Shown piece by piece: positions 8,614 to 17,829 of a stretch of 64,000 nt of DNA. Source of the stretch: an uncultured Prevotellaceae bacterium (lineage in GTDB: Bacteria; Bacteroidota; Bacteroidia; Bacteroidales; Bacteroidaceae); contig CALFJA010000055.1 of NCBI GenBank assembly GCA_937877605.1, positions 27,483-91,482 on the forward strand, read 5' to 3'. The position numbers and the translations under genes were made by a program. Every line of letters starts with the position of its first letter. Positions within the stretch are counted from its first letter, which is position 1. The notes beneath the pieces were generated by a model. The model ran no database searches. It was not told the origin of the DNA and saw nothing but the letters and a program-made list of their open reading frames with translations.

Positions 8614-10968
8614 ATGAAAAGACTTCTCGTCCTGTTGACGATGTGCTCCTTTGCGCTGCTACCGTCACATGCCGTCCTGAAAGAGAAAGACCTGAAAAGC
8701 ACCCTGACCATCCTCCGTGCTGAACTGACCGACTATTACCAGGAACTGGAACACCAGTCCGGGTTCATGAAAGCGCAGCGCGAGAAAGTGGGCAGAAACA
8801 TCTTCAGCGTGCTGAGCCGAAGCAACCAGAATGCACTGATGCTTTACTCCCAGAAGCCAGACTATATTTTCGACCTGACCTATGCTTGCCACGAAGCCAC
8901 GGAACAATATCGCGAGTTCAGGAAAACAGTGCTGCCGTTCAATTCCTATGTGATGCGTAACGACAGCGAGATGGCCCGCTACGACAGCCTCATCACATCA
9001 CTCAGCCACATACGACCGTCACAACTTGACGAAAAGAGCAAGACAGACAGGAGCGTTTGCCTCGCACTTGCCACCAATATCCGACACACACTCCAGGACA
9101 ACACCGACCAACTGCAAGAGTACATTGGCTATTACCAGATGGCCGAGGAAAGGCTAAAATACCTCAACGACTACGCAAACAAACGCTATTACGACATACA
9201 GACAAGCATCTTCAGCAACGAGGGGGAAAACTATCTCGCCATCCTTGCCAACATAGACAAGGCTCTGAAAAGCACCTCCGACATTGTTACAGAGAAGTAC
9301 AAACCGCAGCATAAGGTGCACTCCCAGTGGGACAGCCGGATGATTGTCGGACTATTCCTCTTCATTGCATTCTATGCAGTTGTCGCCTTCTTCATCAACC
9401 TATTCCTCATGAAAGTGGTGGTAAGGAAACTGCTCAGTCTCGGGCGATTGAAACACCTTGAAAGCGGTTTCAAGGTGCGCCAGTGGTACATCGTGCTCGC
9501 AACGACGGTGCTCACATTTGCGCTCCTTCTGGGAATACTGCGCATCTCCATCAGCCAGAACTTCTTCATCATGGCCAGCAATCTGCTGGTTGAATTTGCC
9601 TGGCTCCTCGGCGCAATCCTCATCTCACTACTCCTCCGCATCGACAACAGGCAACTCAGCAGCGTGTTCCGCATCTACATGCCACTCGTCGTCATGGGAT
9701 TCGTGGTCATCAGTTTCCGCATCATCCTCGTTCCCAACGGACTGGTCAACCTGATTTTCCCACCCATCCTGCTCATCTGCGCCGTCTGGCAGTGGCGCGT
9801 GGTGAGGAAACACCGCAACCAGGTTCCGCGAAGCGATGCCGCATTCAGCTATTTCTCGCTTGCTATCTTTCTCGGTTCGGTTGTTTGCTCCTGGATGGGC
9901 TACACACTCTTCAGCGTACAACTGCTCATCTGGTGGATCATGCAACTCACCTGCATCCTGACCATCGCATGTCTGGCCGGATGGCTGGAAAAATACGGAG
10001 AGAACCACGATATGGACAAGCGGCCTATCAGCGAGACATGGTTCTACGATGCCCTGCGGGCAGTGGTCATACCCATTATGGGCGTACTCTCAGTGGTCGT
10101 TTCCATCTATTGGGCAGCCGACATCTTTAACCTCAGCGACACCATCAAGAACGCCTTCACGACAAGGTTCATAGATACAAAATACATCAAACTGAGCATA
10201 TTTGCCATCTGCCAGGTGGCCACCCTCTATTTCATCTTTGCCTATCTGAACCGTACGGCAAAGGCTGCCGCCGCCCTCCATTTCGAGAAAAGCGACCACT
10301 CCACCGCCGCCACACGCAATGTCATGGCACGGAACATCATCCAAGTGCTGGTGTGGGGCGTATGGCTACTCATCAGCCTCGGCATCTTCCACATCAACAA
10401 CACTTGGTTCGTAGTCATTTCCGGAGGCCTGTCTACAGGTATCGGCTTTGCCATGAAGGACATTCTGGAGAACATCTACTACGGCATTTCACTGATGGCC
10501 GGACGCATCAAGGTGGGTGACCTCATCGAATGCGACGGCATACGCGGGCATGTTTCCTCCATCAACTACACCAGCACCCTGCTCGACACCATCGACGGGT
10601 CGGTCATTGCCTTCCAGAACAGCCAACTCTTTACGAAGAACTACCGCAACCTTACGAAGAATCACGGTTTCGAGCAGGTTTTACTTCCATTTGGGGTGGC
10701 CTATGGCAGCAATGCCACTGAAGTGAAGGATCTCATCGAGAAGACCGTCCGCAGGCTCAAGTGCCGCGACCAGAAGAAAGATGTGCGCGTGGTATTCACC
10801 GAGTTTGGCGACAACAGCATCAACTTCAAGGTGCTCGTCTGGGTTCCGGTCAACTCACGCATCCATGCCATCAGCGAAATCATGGAGAACATCTACAACG
10901 CACTGAACGAGAACAATATAGAAATACCGTTCCCACAGCGCGATGTTCACATCGTGGGAGCACAATGA
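8614..10968 (+). CDS. Large MscS-family mechanosensitive channel
   Basis: A 784-residue membrane protein. A signal peptide (MKRLLVLLTMCSFALLPSHA) is followed by a helical, charged extracytoplasmic region (about 25-235), then many hydrophobic segments (about 240-550), and a C-terminal MscS core. The core shows the pore helix GGLSTGIGFAMKDILENIYY near 610 and the beta domain KVGDLIECDGIRGHVSSIN. It resembles the long MscS-like channels rather than the 286-residue E. coli MscS, and would release solutes on hypo-osmotic shock. The start is placed after the -7 box; ATG 8593 in the same frame is possible but leaves almost no leader. Confidence 0.9.
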   Translation: MKRLLVLLTMCSFALLPSHAVLKEKDLKSTLTILRAELTDYYQELEHQSGFMKAQREKVGRNIFSVLSRSNQNALMLYSQKPDYIFDLTYACHEATEQYREFRKTVLPFNSYVMRNDSEMARYDSLITSLSHIRPSQLDEKSKTDRSVCLALATNIRHTLQDNTDQLQEYIGYYQMAEERLKYLNDYANKRYYDIQTSIFSNEGENYLAILANIDKALKSTSDIVTEKYKPQHKVHSQWDSRMIVGLFLFIAFYAVVAFFINLFLMKVVVRKLLSLGRLKHLESGFKVRQWYIVLATTVLTFALLLGILRISISQNFFIMASNLLVEFAWLLGAILISLLLRIDNRQLSSVFRIYMPLVVMGFVVISFRIILVPNGLVNLIFPPILLICAVWQWRVVRKHRNQVPRSDAAFSYFSLAIFLGSVVCSWMGYTLFSVQLLIWWIMQLTCILTIACLAGWLEKYGENHDMDKRPISETWFYDALRAVVIPIMGVLSVVVSIYWAADIFNLSDTIKNAFTTRFIDTKYIKLSIFAICQVATLYFIFAYLNRTAKAAAALHFEKSDHSTAATRNVMARNIIQVLVWGVWLLISLGIFHINNTWFVVISGGLSTGIGFAMKDILENIYYGISLMAGRIKVGDLIECDGIRGHVSSINYTSTLLDTIDGSVIAFQNSQLFTKNYRNLTKNHGFEQVLLPFGVAYGSNATEVKDLIEKTVRRLKCRDQKKDVRVVFTEFGDNSINFKVLVWVPVNSRIHAISEIMENIYNALNENNIEIPFPQRDVHIVGAQ

Positions 10969-10997
10969 CATGCCTCAAACGGCAGGATTTCTTTTAC

Positions 10998-11029
10998 AAG
11001 CCGGTTTCCACATGGAAGCCGGCTTTTTT
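10998..11029 (+). terminator. Terminator after the MscS gene
   Basis: The stem AAGCCGGTTTCC pairs with GGAAGCCGGCTT and is followed by six T residues. It sits 30 nt after the stop and can also end the convergent small gene. Confidence 0.8.
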
Positions 11030-11033
11030 GCGC

Positions 11034-11258
11034 CTAAGTACTGATGCTGTATTTCGAGCGAACATTCCGCTGGATGTACTCGTCCAGCCCGTAACCTGCC
11101 TGTGCAAGACTTTTCATGCGTTCGACATGTTCCGCGCCCGCGCTTGTATAAGTATAGGTGTATTCCACACCGCCGCGCAATAAAATACTGATACTGTTAT
11201 CTGTTATCGCGTAACTCAAAATCTGTGAATTACCGCGTCCGTTTCCATACTTTTTCAT
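11034..11258 (-). CDS. Small conserved-looking protein of unknown function
   Basis: A 74-residue protein starting MKKYGNGRGNSQILSYAITD. It is soluble-looking, with a predicted beta-rich N-terminal half (SISILLRGGVEYTYTYT) and a helical C-terminal half ending RNVRSKYSIST. I do not recognise the family; the short beta-plus-helix layout is reminiscent of KTSC-like domains, but this is only an impression. The start at 11258 is chosen because a TATCTTTG box lies about 70 nt upstream and AAAGG precedes the ATG; the longer frame would begin on top of that promoter. It ends next to the shared terminator. Confidence 0.65.
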   Translation of the reverse strand: MKKYGNGRGNSQILSYAITDNSISILLRGGVEYTYTYTSAGAEHVERMKSLAQAGYGLDEYIQRNVRSKYSIST

Positions 11259-11325
11259 CTTTTTACCTTTCTTTTGCGGCAGCCACCGCGACTGCCTGTT
11301 ATCCTTTTTCTCATTGTTTACGAGG

Positions 11326-11333
11326 CAAAGATA
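11326..11333 (-). promoter_or_regulatory. Putative -7 box (TATCTTTG) for the small gene 11034-11258
   Basis: The complement reads TATCTTTG, a full match to TAnnTTTG, 68 nt upstream of the ATG on the minus strand. Confidence 0.65.
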
Positions 11334-11339
11334 CAACAT

Positions 11340-11398
11340 TCATACCATCCACATTCCACCTTGCACCTTCATCTTCATCTTTCATCCATTTTCTTGAC
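11340..11398. repeat. CATTCCACCTT / CTTCATCTTTCATCC string
   Basis: A low-complexity run, CATACCATCCACATTCCACC then TTGCACCTTCATCTTCATCT and TTCATCC, lies between the two divergent promoters. Similar strings occur at 7572-7602, 23377-23410, 26090-26104 and 33043-33068. Confidence 0.7.
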
Positions 11399-11467
11399 GC
11401 TTGTCAAATTTTTGACTTGCATCATGAATAAAATGGCAAAAAAACTGATATTTTGCTATAAATTCAA

Positions 11468-11475
11468 TACTTTTG
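11468..11475 (+). promoter_or_regulatory. Putative -7 box (TACTTTTG) for the AGCS symporter gene
   Basis: A full TAnnTTTG match 29 nt upstream of ATG 11505. It rules out the longer open frame, which begins upstream of it. Confidence 0.7.
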
Positions 11476-11504
11476 CTGTCAGTTTTTCACGAACCTGTCA
11501 GAAA

Positions 11505-12872
11505 ATGTCCCAATTTCTCTCCACGCTTAGCGACCTCTTCTGGGGCTGGCCCATGATTATTCTGCTGCTGGGCACGCACCTGTTCCTGACCATCCGCCTG
11601 CGTTTTCCGCAGCGCTACCTGTTCCGGGCCATCCGTCTTTCGTTGCGTCCCGACAAGGGTTCCACGGGCGATGTCTCGCAGTTTGCCACTCTGGCGACGG
11701 CGTTGGCAGCCACCATCGGCACCGGCAACATCATAGGTGTGGCCACAGCGGTGGCACTGGGAGGCCCGGGGGCCGTTCTCTGGTGCTGGATAACGGGTGT
11801 ATTCGGTATCGCGACGAAGTATGCCGAGGGACTCCTGGCCATCAAATACCGCGTGAAGACTCCCAGCGGAAAAATGCTGGGAGGACCGATGTATGCCCTT
11901 GAGCGTGGATTAGGCCAGCGGTGGCTGGGCATTCTCTTTGCCGTCTTTACCGCCATTGCCGCGTTTGGCATCGGCAACACCGTGCAGGCCAACGCCATTG
12001 CCACGCTGGCATACGAGAGCTATCAGGTTCCACCAGTTCTGACAGGAGCCGTCGTGGCACTGCTGGTGGGTGCTGTCGTAGTGGGCGGGGTGAAAAGCAT
12101 TGCCCGCGTGTGCAGCATGTTCGTCCCCTTCATGGCATTGCTCTATGTGGCAGGCTGCATCTTCATCCTGGCGGTCAATGCCCAATATGTATGGCCTGCG
12201 CTCTGCACCATCGTGCAATCGGCATTCTCGCCCGAGGCGGCCGGTGGCGGGCTTGCAGGCTCGGCGGTGATGCTCGCCGCCCGGTATGGCATTGCCCGCG
12301 GATTGTTTTCCAACGAGTCGGGACTGGGTTCCGCGCCCATTGTGGCAGCAGCCGCACAGACGCGCAATCCCGTTCGTCAGGCACTCGTTTCCGGTACGGC
12401 CACCTTCTGGGACACCGTAGTCATCTGTGCACTTACCGGGCTGGTCATCGTCAGCAGCATCATAGCCTATCCCGACATCAGCATCGAAAACGGCGCCACG
12501 CTGACCAAGGCGGCTTTCAGCAAGATTCCATACATCGGACTGCCCCTGCTCACTTTCGGCCTGCTCACCTTCGCCTTCAGCACCCTTCTGGGTTGGTGCT
12601 ACTACGGAGAGCGCTGCGTGGAATATCTCTCCGGCACGCGTGCCATGAGATGCTACCGCATACTCTATGTCGCTGCGGTCTTCCTGGGCAGCATTGTCAG
12701 CCTCCAGGTGGTCTGGAACCTGGCCGATATCATGAATGCGCTCATGGCTTTGCCCAACCTCTTGTCGCTGTTGCTGCTCAGCGGAGTACTCGTGGCAGAG
12801 ACACGGAAGTATCTATGGAACGACAATTTGGATGCATCGGCCGAGAGCGAGACGAATACAACAATGCAATAG
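11505..12872 (+). CDS. Sodium:alanine-type symporter (AGCS family)
   Basis: A 455-residue polytopic membrane protein. AGCS signatures are clear: TALAATIGTGNIIGVATAVA near residue 65-85, GGPGAVLWCWITGVFGIATKY just after, GGPMYALERGLG near 130, RGLFSNESGLGSAPI near 270, and WCYYGERCVEYL near 360. Members couple uptake of alanine or glycine (sometimes glutamine) to sodium. The start follows the -7 box and gives MSQFLSTLSDLFWGWPMIIL. It stands alone, with a 567-bp gap before secA. Confidence 0.93.
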   Translation: MSQFLSTLSDLFWGWPMIILLLGTHLFLTIRLRFPQRYLFRAIRLSLRPDKGSTGDVSQFATLATALAATIGTGNIIGVATAVALGGPGAVLWCWITGVFGIATKYAEGLLAIKYRVKTPSGKMLGGPMYALERGLGQRWLGILFAVFTAIAAFGIGNTVQANAIATLAYESYQVPPVLTGAVVALLVGAVVVGGVKSIARVCSMFVPFMALLYVAGCIFILAVNAQYVWPALCTIVQSAFSPEAAGGGLAGSAVMLAARYGIARGLFSNESGLGSAPIVAAAAQTRNPVRQALVSGTATFWDTVVICALTGLVIVSSIIAYPDISIENGATLTKAAFSKIPYIGLPLLTFGLLTFAFSTLLGWCYYGERCVEYLSGTRAMRCYRILYVAAVFLGSIVSLQVVWNLADIMNALMALPNLLSLLLLSGVLVAETRKYLWNDNLDASAESETNTTMQ

Positions 12873-13379
12873 CCTGACGGAGGCTGTGCGAAAAATGTAA
12901 AATATTTTTACATGCACACTGCTTCCAAATTGCCGAAATTTCCGGTTTGCGGCAACTACTTGACCGTTCAGGCGAAAAAACTGCAAAAAATCAGTTTTTC
13001 GGCAAATCGCTGATACTGAACCGGTTACGCATTTCCGCCATTTGCCTCCCTACTTCCACGACTGCAAGAGAGCCTCTTTCACATTCTGAAAGGGGCTCTT
13101 TTATGCAGCAACAGCGTGGCTTCCGATGTCCAAATGGCATAAAATGGGAACGCAACTGGAGCCCAAACGGAAAACGGCAGGGACAGAACAGCCTCTGAAA
13201 TGCATGGAAGTCATCGCAAAAGTAACCGGTTCTCATCCCGTAAGAAGATTGCACACATTTTGAATTTGTAAAATATTTTTACTAAATCCGCGACCTGGCC
13301 GAGTCCGTATGGCACAGTGTTTGCAGTTAACAAAACAAAAATTATTGCGGACCTTTACCGAGGTTTGCACTTTTTTGCG
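12873..13379. repeat. Non-coding gap bounded by two 16-bp direct repeats
   Basis: The gap before the secA promoter has no convincing gene. TGTAAAATATTTTTAC occurs twice, at 12896-12911 and 13267-13282, in the same orientation. Both copies are nearly self-complementary. Between them lie a terminator-like hairpin (13069-13102) and a GAGCCCAAACGGAAAAC box (13151-13167) related to the palindrome family seen at 20714, 26201, 42206 and 52537. Short open frames here lack promoters and recognisable products. Confidence 0.7.
13069..13102 (+). terminator. Terminator-like hairpin downstream of the AGCS gene
   Basis: AGAGCCTCTTTCA pairs with TGAAAGGGGCTCT, with one mismatch and a 5-nt loop, and is followed by TTTT. 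It lies about 200 nt after the symporter stop, so it may belong to a dispersed element instead. Confidence 0.5.
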
Positions 13380-13387
13380 TAATTTCG
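13380..13387 (+). promoter_or_regulatory. Putative -7 box (TAATTTCG) for secA
   Basis: Seven of eight positions match TAnnTTTG; it lies 52 nt upstream of the secA ATG. Confidence 0.55.
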
Positions 13388-13439
13388 CACCCAATTAATT
13401 ATAGAAGTACACGAAAAGAACAAATAAAACGAGATAGCA

Positions 13440-16400
13440 ATGAACTTTATCAAACTGCTTCAGGCACTGTTCGGCAACAAGTCGACCCGAGACATGAAAC
13501 TCATCCAACCCATGGTCGAAAAGGTAAAGGAGGTCTATCCCTCCATCAAAGCACTGTCGAACGACGAACTGCGCGCCAAGTCGAACGAGATAAAAGCATT
13601 TGTCCGCTCGGCAGCAACCGAGGAGAAAAGCAAGATAGAAGAACTGAAAGGCCGCATAGAGGACACTCCGCTCGACGAGCGCGAGGCCATCTTCAAGGAA
13701 ATAGACCGGCTGGAAAGCGTGGCGCTGGACAAGTATGAGGCTGCACTGAACGAGGTGCTCTTCACCGCCTTCGCCATTATCAAGGACACCGCACGCCGCT
13801 TTGCCGAGAACGAAGAAACCGAGGTGACCGCCACCGACTACGACCGCGAACTGGCAGGCCGGCCTGGAAACGACTTCATACGCATCGAGGGCGACAAGGC
13901 CTACTACCAGAACCACTGGACGGCCGGCGGCAACGACCTCAAATGGGAGATGATACACTACGATGTGCAGCTCTTCGGCGGTATCGCACTGCACCAGGGA
14001 AAGATTGCCGAAATGGCAACGGGAGAGGGAAAGACCCTCGTGGCCACACTCCCCGTGTTCCTCAACGCCCTCACAGGCAACGGCGTTCATGTGGTGACCG
14101 TCAACGACTACCTGGCCAAGCGTGACGCAGAATGGATGGGACCGCTCTACATGTTCAACGGACTTACCGTCGACTGCATCGACAAGCACCGCCCCAACTC
14201 CATCGAACGAAGAAGAGCCTACGAGGCCGATATCACCTTCGGAACCAACAACGAGTTCGGTTTCGACTACCTGCGCGACAACATGGCCATCTCACCAGCC
14301 GACCTGGTACAGCGTTCACACAACTATGCCATCGTCGACGAGGTGGACTCCGTGCTCATAGACGACGCCCGTACGCCGCTCATCATCTCAGGTCCCGTGC
14401 CCAAGGGAGAGGACCAGATGTTTGAAGAATACCAGCCTCTGGTGGAGAAACTCGTGGGCGTACAGCGACAACTCGCCACGCAACTGCTCAGCGAGGCACG
14501 GCAGAAAATACAGAAGGCACAGGAAAGCAAGGACATGAAACTCATGGAGGAAGGCTTCCTTGCACTCTTCCGCTCGCACAAGGCCTTCCCGAAGAACAAG
14601 CCGCTCATCAAGTTCCTCTCCGAGGACGGCATCAAGTCGGGAATGCTCAAGACCGAGGAATACTACATGCAGAACAACAACCGCGAAATGCCCAAGGCCA
14701 TAGAGCCCCTCTACTTCGTGGTGGACGAGAAGCTGAACTCCTGCGACCTCACCGACAAGGGTACGGAGTGGCTCGCCAAGCAGGTGAACGACAAGGACCT
14801 GTTCGTGCTGCCCGACATCACCAGCGAACTGTCGGCACTCGAGAACGAGACCCAACTGACACAGCAGGAACGCATTGACAAGAAGGACGAACTGCTCGGA
14901 CACTATGCCCTCCAGAGCGAACGCGTACATACACTGCAGCAACTGCTCAAGGCCTACACCATGTTCTTCAAGGACGAAGAGTATGTGGTGCTCGACGGAC
15001 AGGTGAAAATCGTTGACGAACAGACCGGCCGCATCATGGAAGGACGCCGCTGGAGCGACGGACTCCACCAGGCTGTCGAGGCCAAGGAGCATGTAACCAT
15101 CGAGGCTGCGACGCAAACCTTCGCATCGATAACCCTCCAGAACTACTTCCGCATGTACCACAAACTGGCCGGTATGACCGGTACCGCCAGCACCGAGGCA
15201 GGCGAGTTCTGGGACATCTACAAGCTCGATGTGGTGGAAATCCCCACCAACAAGCCCGTGGCACGCAACGACATGAACGACCGCGTGTACAAAACCCAGC
15301 GCGAAAAATACAAGGCCGTCATCGACGAAATAGTAGAAATGCGCGCCAACGGACGGCCAACACTGGTCGGAACCACTTCGGTCGACATCTCGGAAATGCT
15401 CGCACGCATGCTCTCCATGCGGAAAATACCGCACCAGGTGCTCAATGCCAAACTCCACCAGAAGGAAGCCGACATCGTGGCGCAAGCCGGACAGAGCACC
15501 ATGGGAACAGCATGGGTAGCACCCGACGGCAAGGCATTCTGCGACAAAGTCTCCGCCGACAAATACTTCGAACTGCTGCTCCAAGACAAGAAGGCCCGCG
15601 AGCTCTATGCCAACGGGGAAATCAGGGAAGAACAGCGACTGCTCGGTGCCGTGACCATCGCCACCAACATGGCCGGCCGTGGTACGGACATCAAACTTTC
15701 GGACAAAGTACGCGAGGCCGGCGGACTGGCCATCATCGGCACGGAACGCCATGAAAGCCGACGAGTGGACCGACAGCTGCGAGGCCGTTCCGGACGACAG
15801 GGCGACCCGGGAAGTTCAGTCTTCTTCGTATCACTCGAAGACAAACTCATGCGTCTGTTCGCATCGGAACGCATCGCCAAGATTATGGACCGGCTGGGGT
15901 TCAAGGAAGGCGACCTGATTGAGGCCCCCATGATTTCCAGAAGCATCGAGAACGCACAGAAAAAGGTAGAGGAAAACAACTTCGGCATCCGCAAGCACCT
16001 GCTTGAGTACGACGATGTGATGAACAAACAGCGTACGGTCATCTACGAAAAGCGCCGCCATGCACTCATGGGAGAGCGCATCGGAATGGACATTGCCAAC
16101 ATAATCTGGGACCGAATCATCAACATCATCGAACGGAACGACTACGAGGGATGCAAGGAACAGTTCATAAAACTCTTCGCAATGGAAGTTCCCTTCAGCG
16201 AATATGACTTCCTCAACACCCCCAGGGAGGAACTGGAAGAAAAGGCATACCAACTCGCAATGGAGTCGTTCACACAGAAAACGGAACGCATACAGCGCAT
16301 AGCCGAACCCGTAATCACACAGGTTTACGAGAATCCCAACAACAAATACGAGCGCATCATCGTCCCGATTACCGACGGAAGACACATCTACAACATCCCG

Positions 16401-16895
16401 TGCGACCTCAAGGAAGCATACGACACCAAGTCGAAATCGGTGGTGAAGCAGTTCGAAAAGGTCACGATGCTCCACTTCATCGACGACAACTGGAAGGAGA
16501 ACCTGCGCCAGCTGGACGAACTCCGCCACAGTGTTCAGAACGCTTCGTACGAGCAGAAGGACCCACTGCTCATCTTCAAGCTGGAGAGTGCCAAGCTCTG
16601 GGACTCCATGATCGACGACATGAACAACCGCATCTGCAGCATCCTGATGCGCGGACAAATCGTACAACAGGAGAATGTGCAGGAAGCCGCCCCCGAACAG
16701 CGCAGCCAACGCTATAACGAACAGAAGGCAGATGCACAGCAGGCGCAGGCGGCAGCCGCACAGCAGGACACCCGGGAGACGGCACAGCAACGCCGGCAGC
16801 CCATCATCAAGGACAAACTGCCCGGCCCGAACGACCCATGTCCCTGCGGAAGCGGCAAGAAGTTCAAGAAATGTCACGGTCGCTCGGTACAATAA
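13440..16895 (+). CDS. secA: Preprotein translocase ATPase SecA
   Basis: A 1151-residue ATPase that drives preproteins through SecYEG. Walker A is [14 protein letters not shown] near residue 195, and Walker B plus the following loop is [20 protein letters not shown] near 298-317. [20 protein letters not shown] and [13 protein letters not shown] lie in the second nucleotide-binding domain. The C-terminal zinc module [14 protein letters not shown], which contacts SecB and the ribosome, is intact. It is longer than the roughly 900-residue E. coli enzyme, as is usual in Bacteroidota, mainly through inserts around residues 320-420 and 660-740 and a Gln/Ala-rich linker before the zinc module. Confidence 0.98.
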   Translation: MNFIKLLQALFGNKSTRDMKLIQPMVEKVKEVYPSIKALSNDELRAKSNEIKAFVRSAATEEKSKIEELKGRIEDTPLDEREAIFKEIDRLESVALDKYEAALNEVLFTAFAIIKDTARRFAENEETEVTATDYDRELAGRPGNDFIRIEGDKAYYQNHWTAGGNDLKWEMIHYDVQLFGGIALHQGKIAEMATGEGKTLVATLPVFLNALTGNGVHVVTVNDYLAKRDAEWMGPLYMFNGLTVDCIDKHRPNSIERRRAYEADITFGTNNEFGFDYLRDNMAISPADLVQRSHNYAIVDEVDSVLIDDARTPLIISGPVPKGEDQMFEEYQPLVEKLVGVQRQLATQLLSEARQKIQKAQESKDMKLMEEGFLALFRSHKAFPKNKPLIKFLSEDGIKSGMLKTEEYYMQNNNREMPKAIEPLYFVVDEKLNSCDLTDKGTEWLAKQVNDKDLFVLPDITSELSALENETQLTQQERIDKKDELLGHYALQSERVHTLQQLLKAYTMFFKDEEYVVLDGQVKIVDEQTGRIMEGRRWSDGLHQAVEAKEHVTIEAATQTFASITLQNYFRMYHKLAGMTGTASTEAGEFWDIYKLDVVEIPTNKPVARNDMNDRVYKTQREKYKAVIDEIVEMRANGRPTLVGTTSVDISEMLARMLSMRKIPHQVLNAKLHQKEADIVAQAGQSTMGTAWVAPDGKAFCDKVSADKYFELLLQDKKARELYANGEIREEQRLLGAVTIATNMAGRGTDIKLSDKVREAGGLAIIGTERHESRRVDRQLRGRSGRQGDPGSSVFFVSLEDKLMRLFASERIAKIMDRLGFKEGDLIEAPMISRSIENAQKKVEENNFGIRKHLLEYDDVMNKQRTVIYEKRRHALMGERIGMDIANIIWDRIINIIERNDYEGCKEQFIKLFAMEVPFSEYDFLNTPREELEEKAYQLAMESFTQKTERIQRIAEPVITQVYENPNNKYERIIVPITDGRHIYNIPCDLKEAYDTKSKSVVKQFEKVTMLHFIDDNWKENLRQLDELRHSVQNASYEQKDPLLIFKLESAKLWDSMIDDMNNRICSILMRGQIVQQENVQEAAPEQRSQRYNEQKADAQQAQAAAAQQDTRETAQQRRQPIIKDKLPGPNDPCPCGSGKKFKKCHGRSVQ

Positions 16896-16999
16896 AGATA
16901 CCGGATAGCCTTCCACGAAAAAACACCAAACGACTCAACCGCTCGGGCTCTGCCCGCTTATATGAGCGAAGCAAGTCGTAAAAACCAAAACAAACGCCC

Positions 17000-17698
17000 A
17001 TGATTACCATCAACAATATCAAGAAGACGTTCGGCGAGAAAGTGGCCGTCAACATCCCAGAACTATCCATCCCCGACGGACAAATACTGGGGTTGGTTGG
17101 CAACAACGGCGCAGGCAAGACCACGCTGTTCCGACTTATACTCGACCTGCTGGACGCCGACACCGGAAATGTGCTCATCGACGACATCGACCCTTCGCTT
17201 TCCGAGGACTGGAAACAGCACACCGGTGCCTACATTGACGAAGGTTTCCTCATCGATTTCCTGACTCCCGAGGAATATTTCGATTTCATCGGTAAGGTGT
17301 GCGGGATGGACAAGGAGGCGATTGAGGCCCGCATTGCCGATTTTGAGAAGTTCATGGCCGGCGAAATCATCGGACAGAAGAAACTCATACGCGACTTTTC
17401 GGCCGGAAACAAGCAGAAGATAGGTATCGTTTCCGCCCTATTCAACAGACCAAAGCTGGTTATTCTGGACGAGCCCTTCAACTTTCTCGACCCGTCCGGG
17501 CAGAACATACTGAAGAACCTTCTGGAAGACTACAACCGGGAGACGGGTGCAACCATCCTCATCAGCAGCCACAACCTGCAGCACACCGTCGATGTCAGCC
17601 ACCGGATAGCACTCCTCGAGAACGGCGAACTGCTCCGCGACCTGCCCAACATGAAGGGAGAAACCGAACAGGAGCTGGAAGCCTACTTCAACCTCTAA
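17000..17698 (+). CDS. ABC transporter ATP-binding protein without an adjacent permease
   Basis: A 232-residue ABC ATPase. Walker A is VGNNGAGKTTLFR (about residues 33-45), the signature is RDFSAGNKQKIGIVSAL, and Walker B is LVILDEPFNFLDP. The C-terminus lacks extra domains. No membrane partner is encoded on either side (secA upstream, feoAB downstream), so the subunit must pair with a permease elsewhere. Bacteroidota genes of this type often serve exporters with a separate permease; the substrate is unknown. It begins 104 nt after secA and ends before a terminator. Confidence 0.9.
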   Translation: MITINNIKKTFGEKVAVNIPELSIPDGQILGLVGNNGAGKTTLFRLILDLLDADTGNVLIDDIDPSLSEDWKQHTGAYIDEGFLIDFLTPEEYFDFIGKVCGMDKEAIEARIADFEKFMAGEIIGQKKLIRDFSAGNKQKIGIVSALFNRPKLVILDEPFNFLDPSGQNILKNLLEDYNRETGATILISSHNLQHTVDVSHRIALLENGELLRDLPNMKGETEQELEAYFNL

Positions 17699-17723
17699 CC
17701 ATACCTACCCATTTACAACACAC

Positions 17724-17788
17724 AATACGTAATACCTGTTCATCGTTGGGAATATACCGACAAATAGGTATTGCGTATTTCTTTGTTT
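17724..17788 (+). terminator. Long hairpin between the ABC gene and feoAB
   Basis: AATACGTAATACCTGTT pairs with AAATAGGTATTGCGTATT, giving about 14 pairs with one mismatch and a loop of roughly 22 nt, followed by a T-rich run. It would end the ABC transcript just before the feoAB -7 box. Confidence 0.65.
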
Positions 17789-17794
17789 TCTCCG

Positions 17795-17801
17795 TACTTT
17801 G
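17795..17801 (+). promoter_or_regulatory. Putative -7 box (TACTTTG) for feoAB
   Basis: TACTTTG, one base shorter than the usual TAnnTTTG, lies 29 nt upstream of the feoAB ATG. No convincing Fur operator could be picked out nearby by eye. Confidence 0.45.
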
Positions 17802-17829
17802 CAAAGAATAACATAAAACCGACAACTAC

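Noticed and set aside
12947..13254. Short open frames on both strands before secA
   Set aside because: No -7 box, no homologous look, and they run through a hairpin and repeat fragments.
15831..16916. Antisense open frames across secA (also 13395-14189 and 14388-15752)
   Set aside because: Shadows of a high-GC-third-position coding strand; no promoter or family motif.
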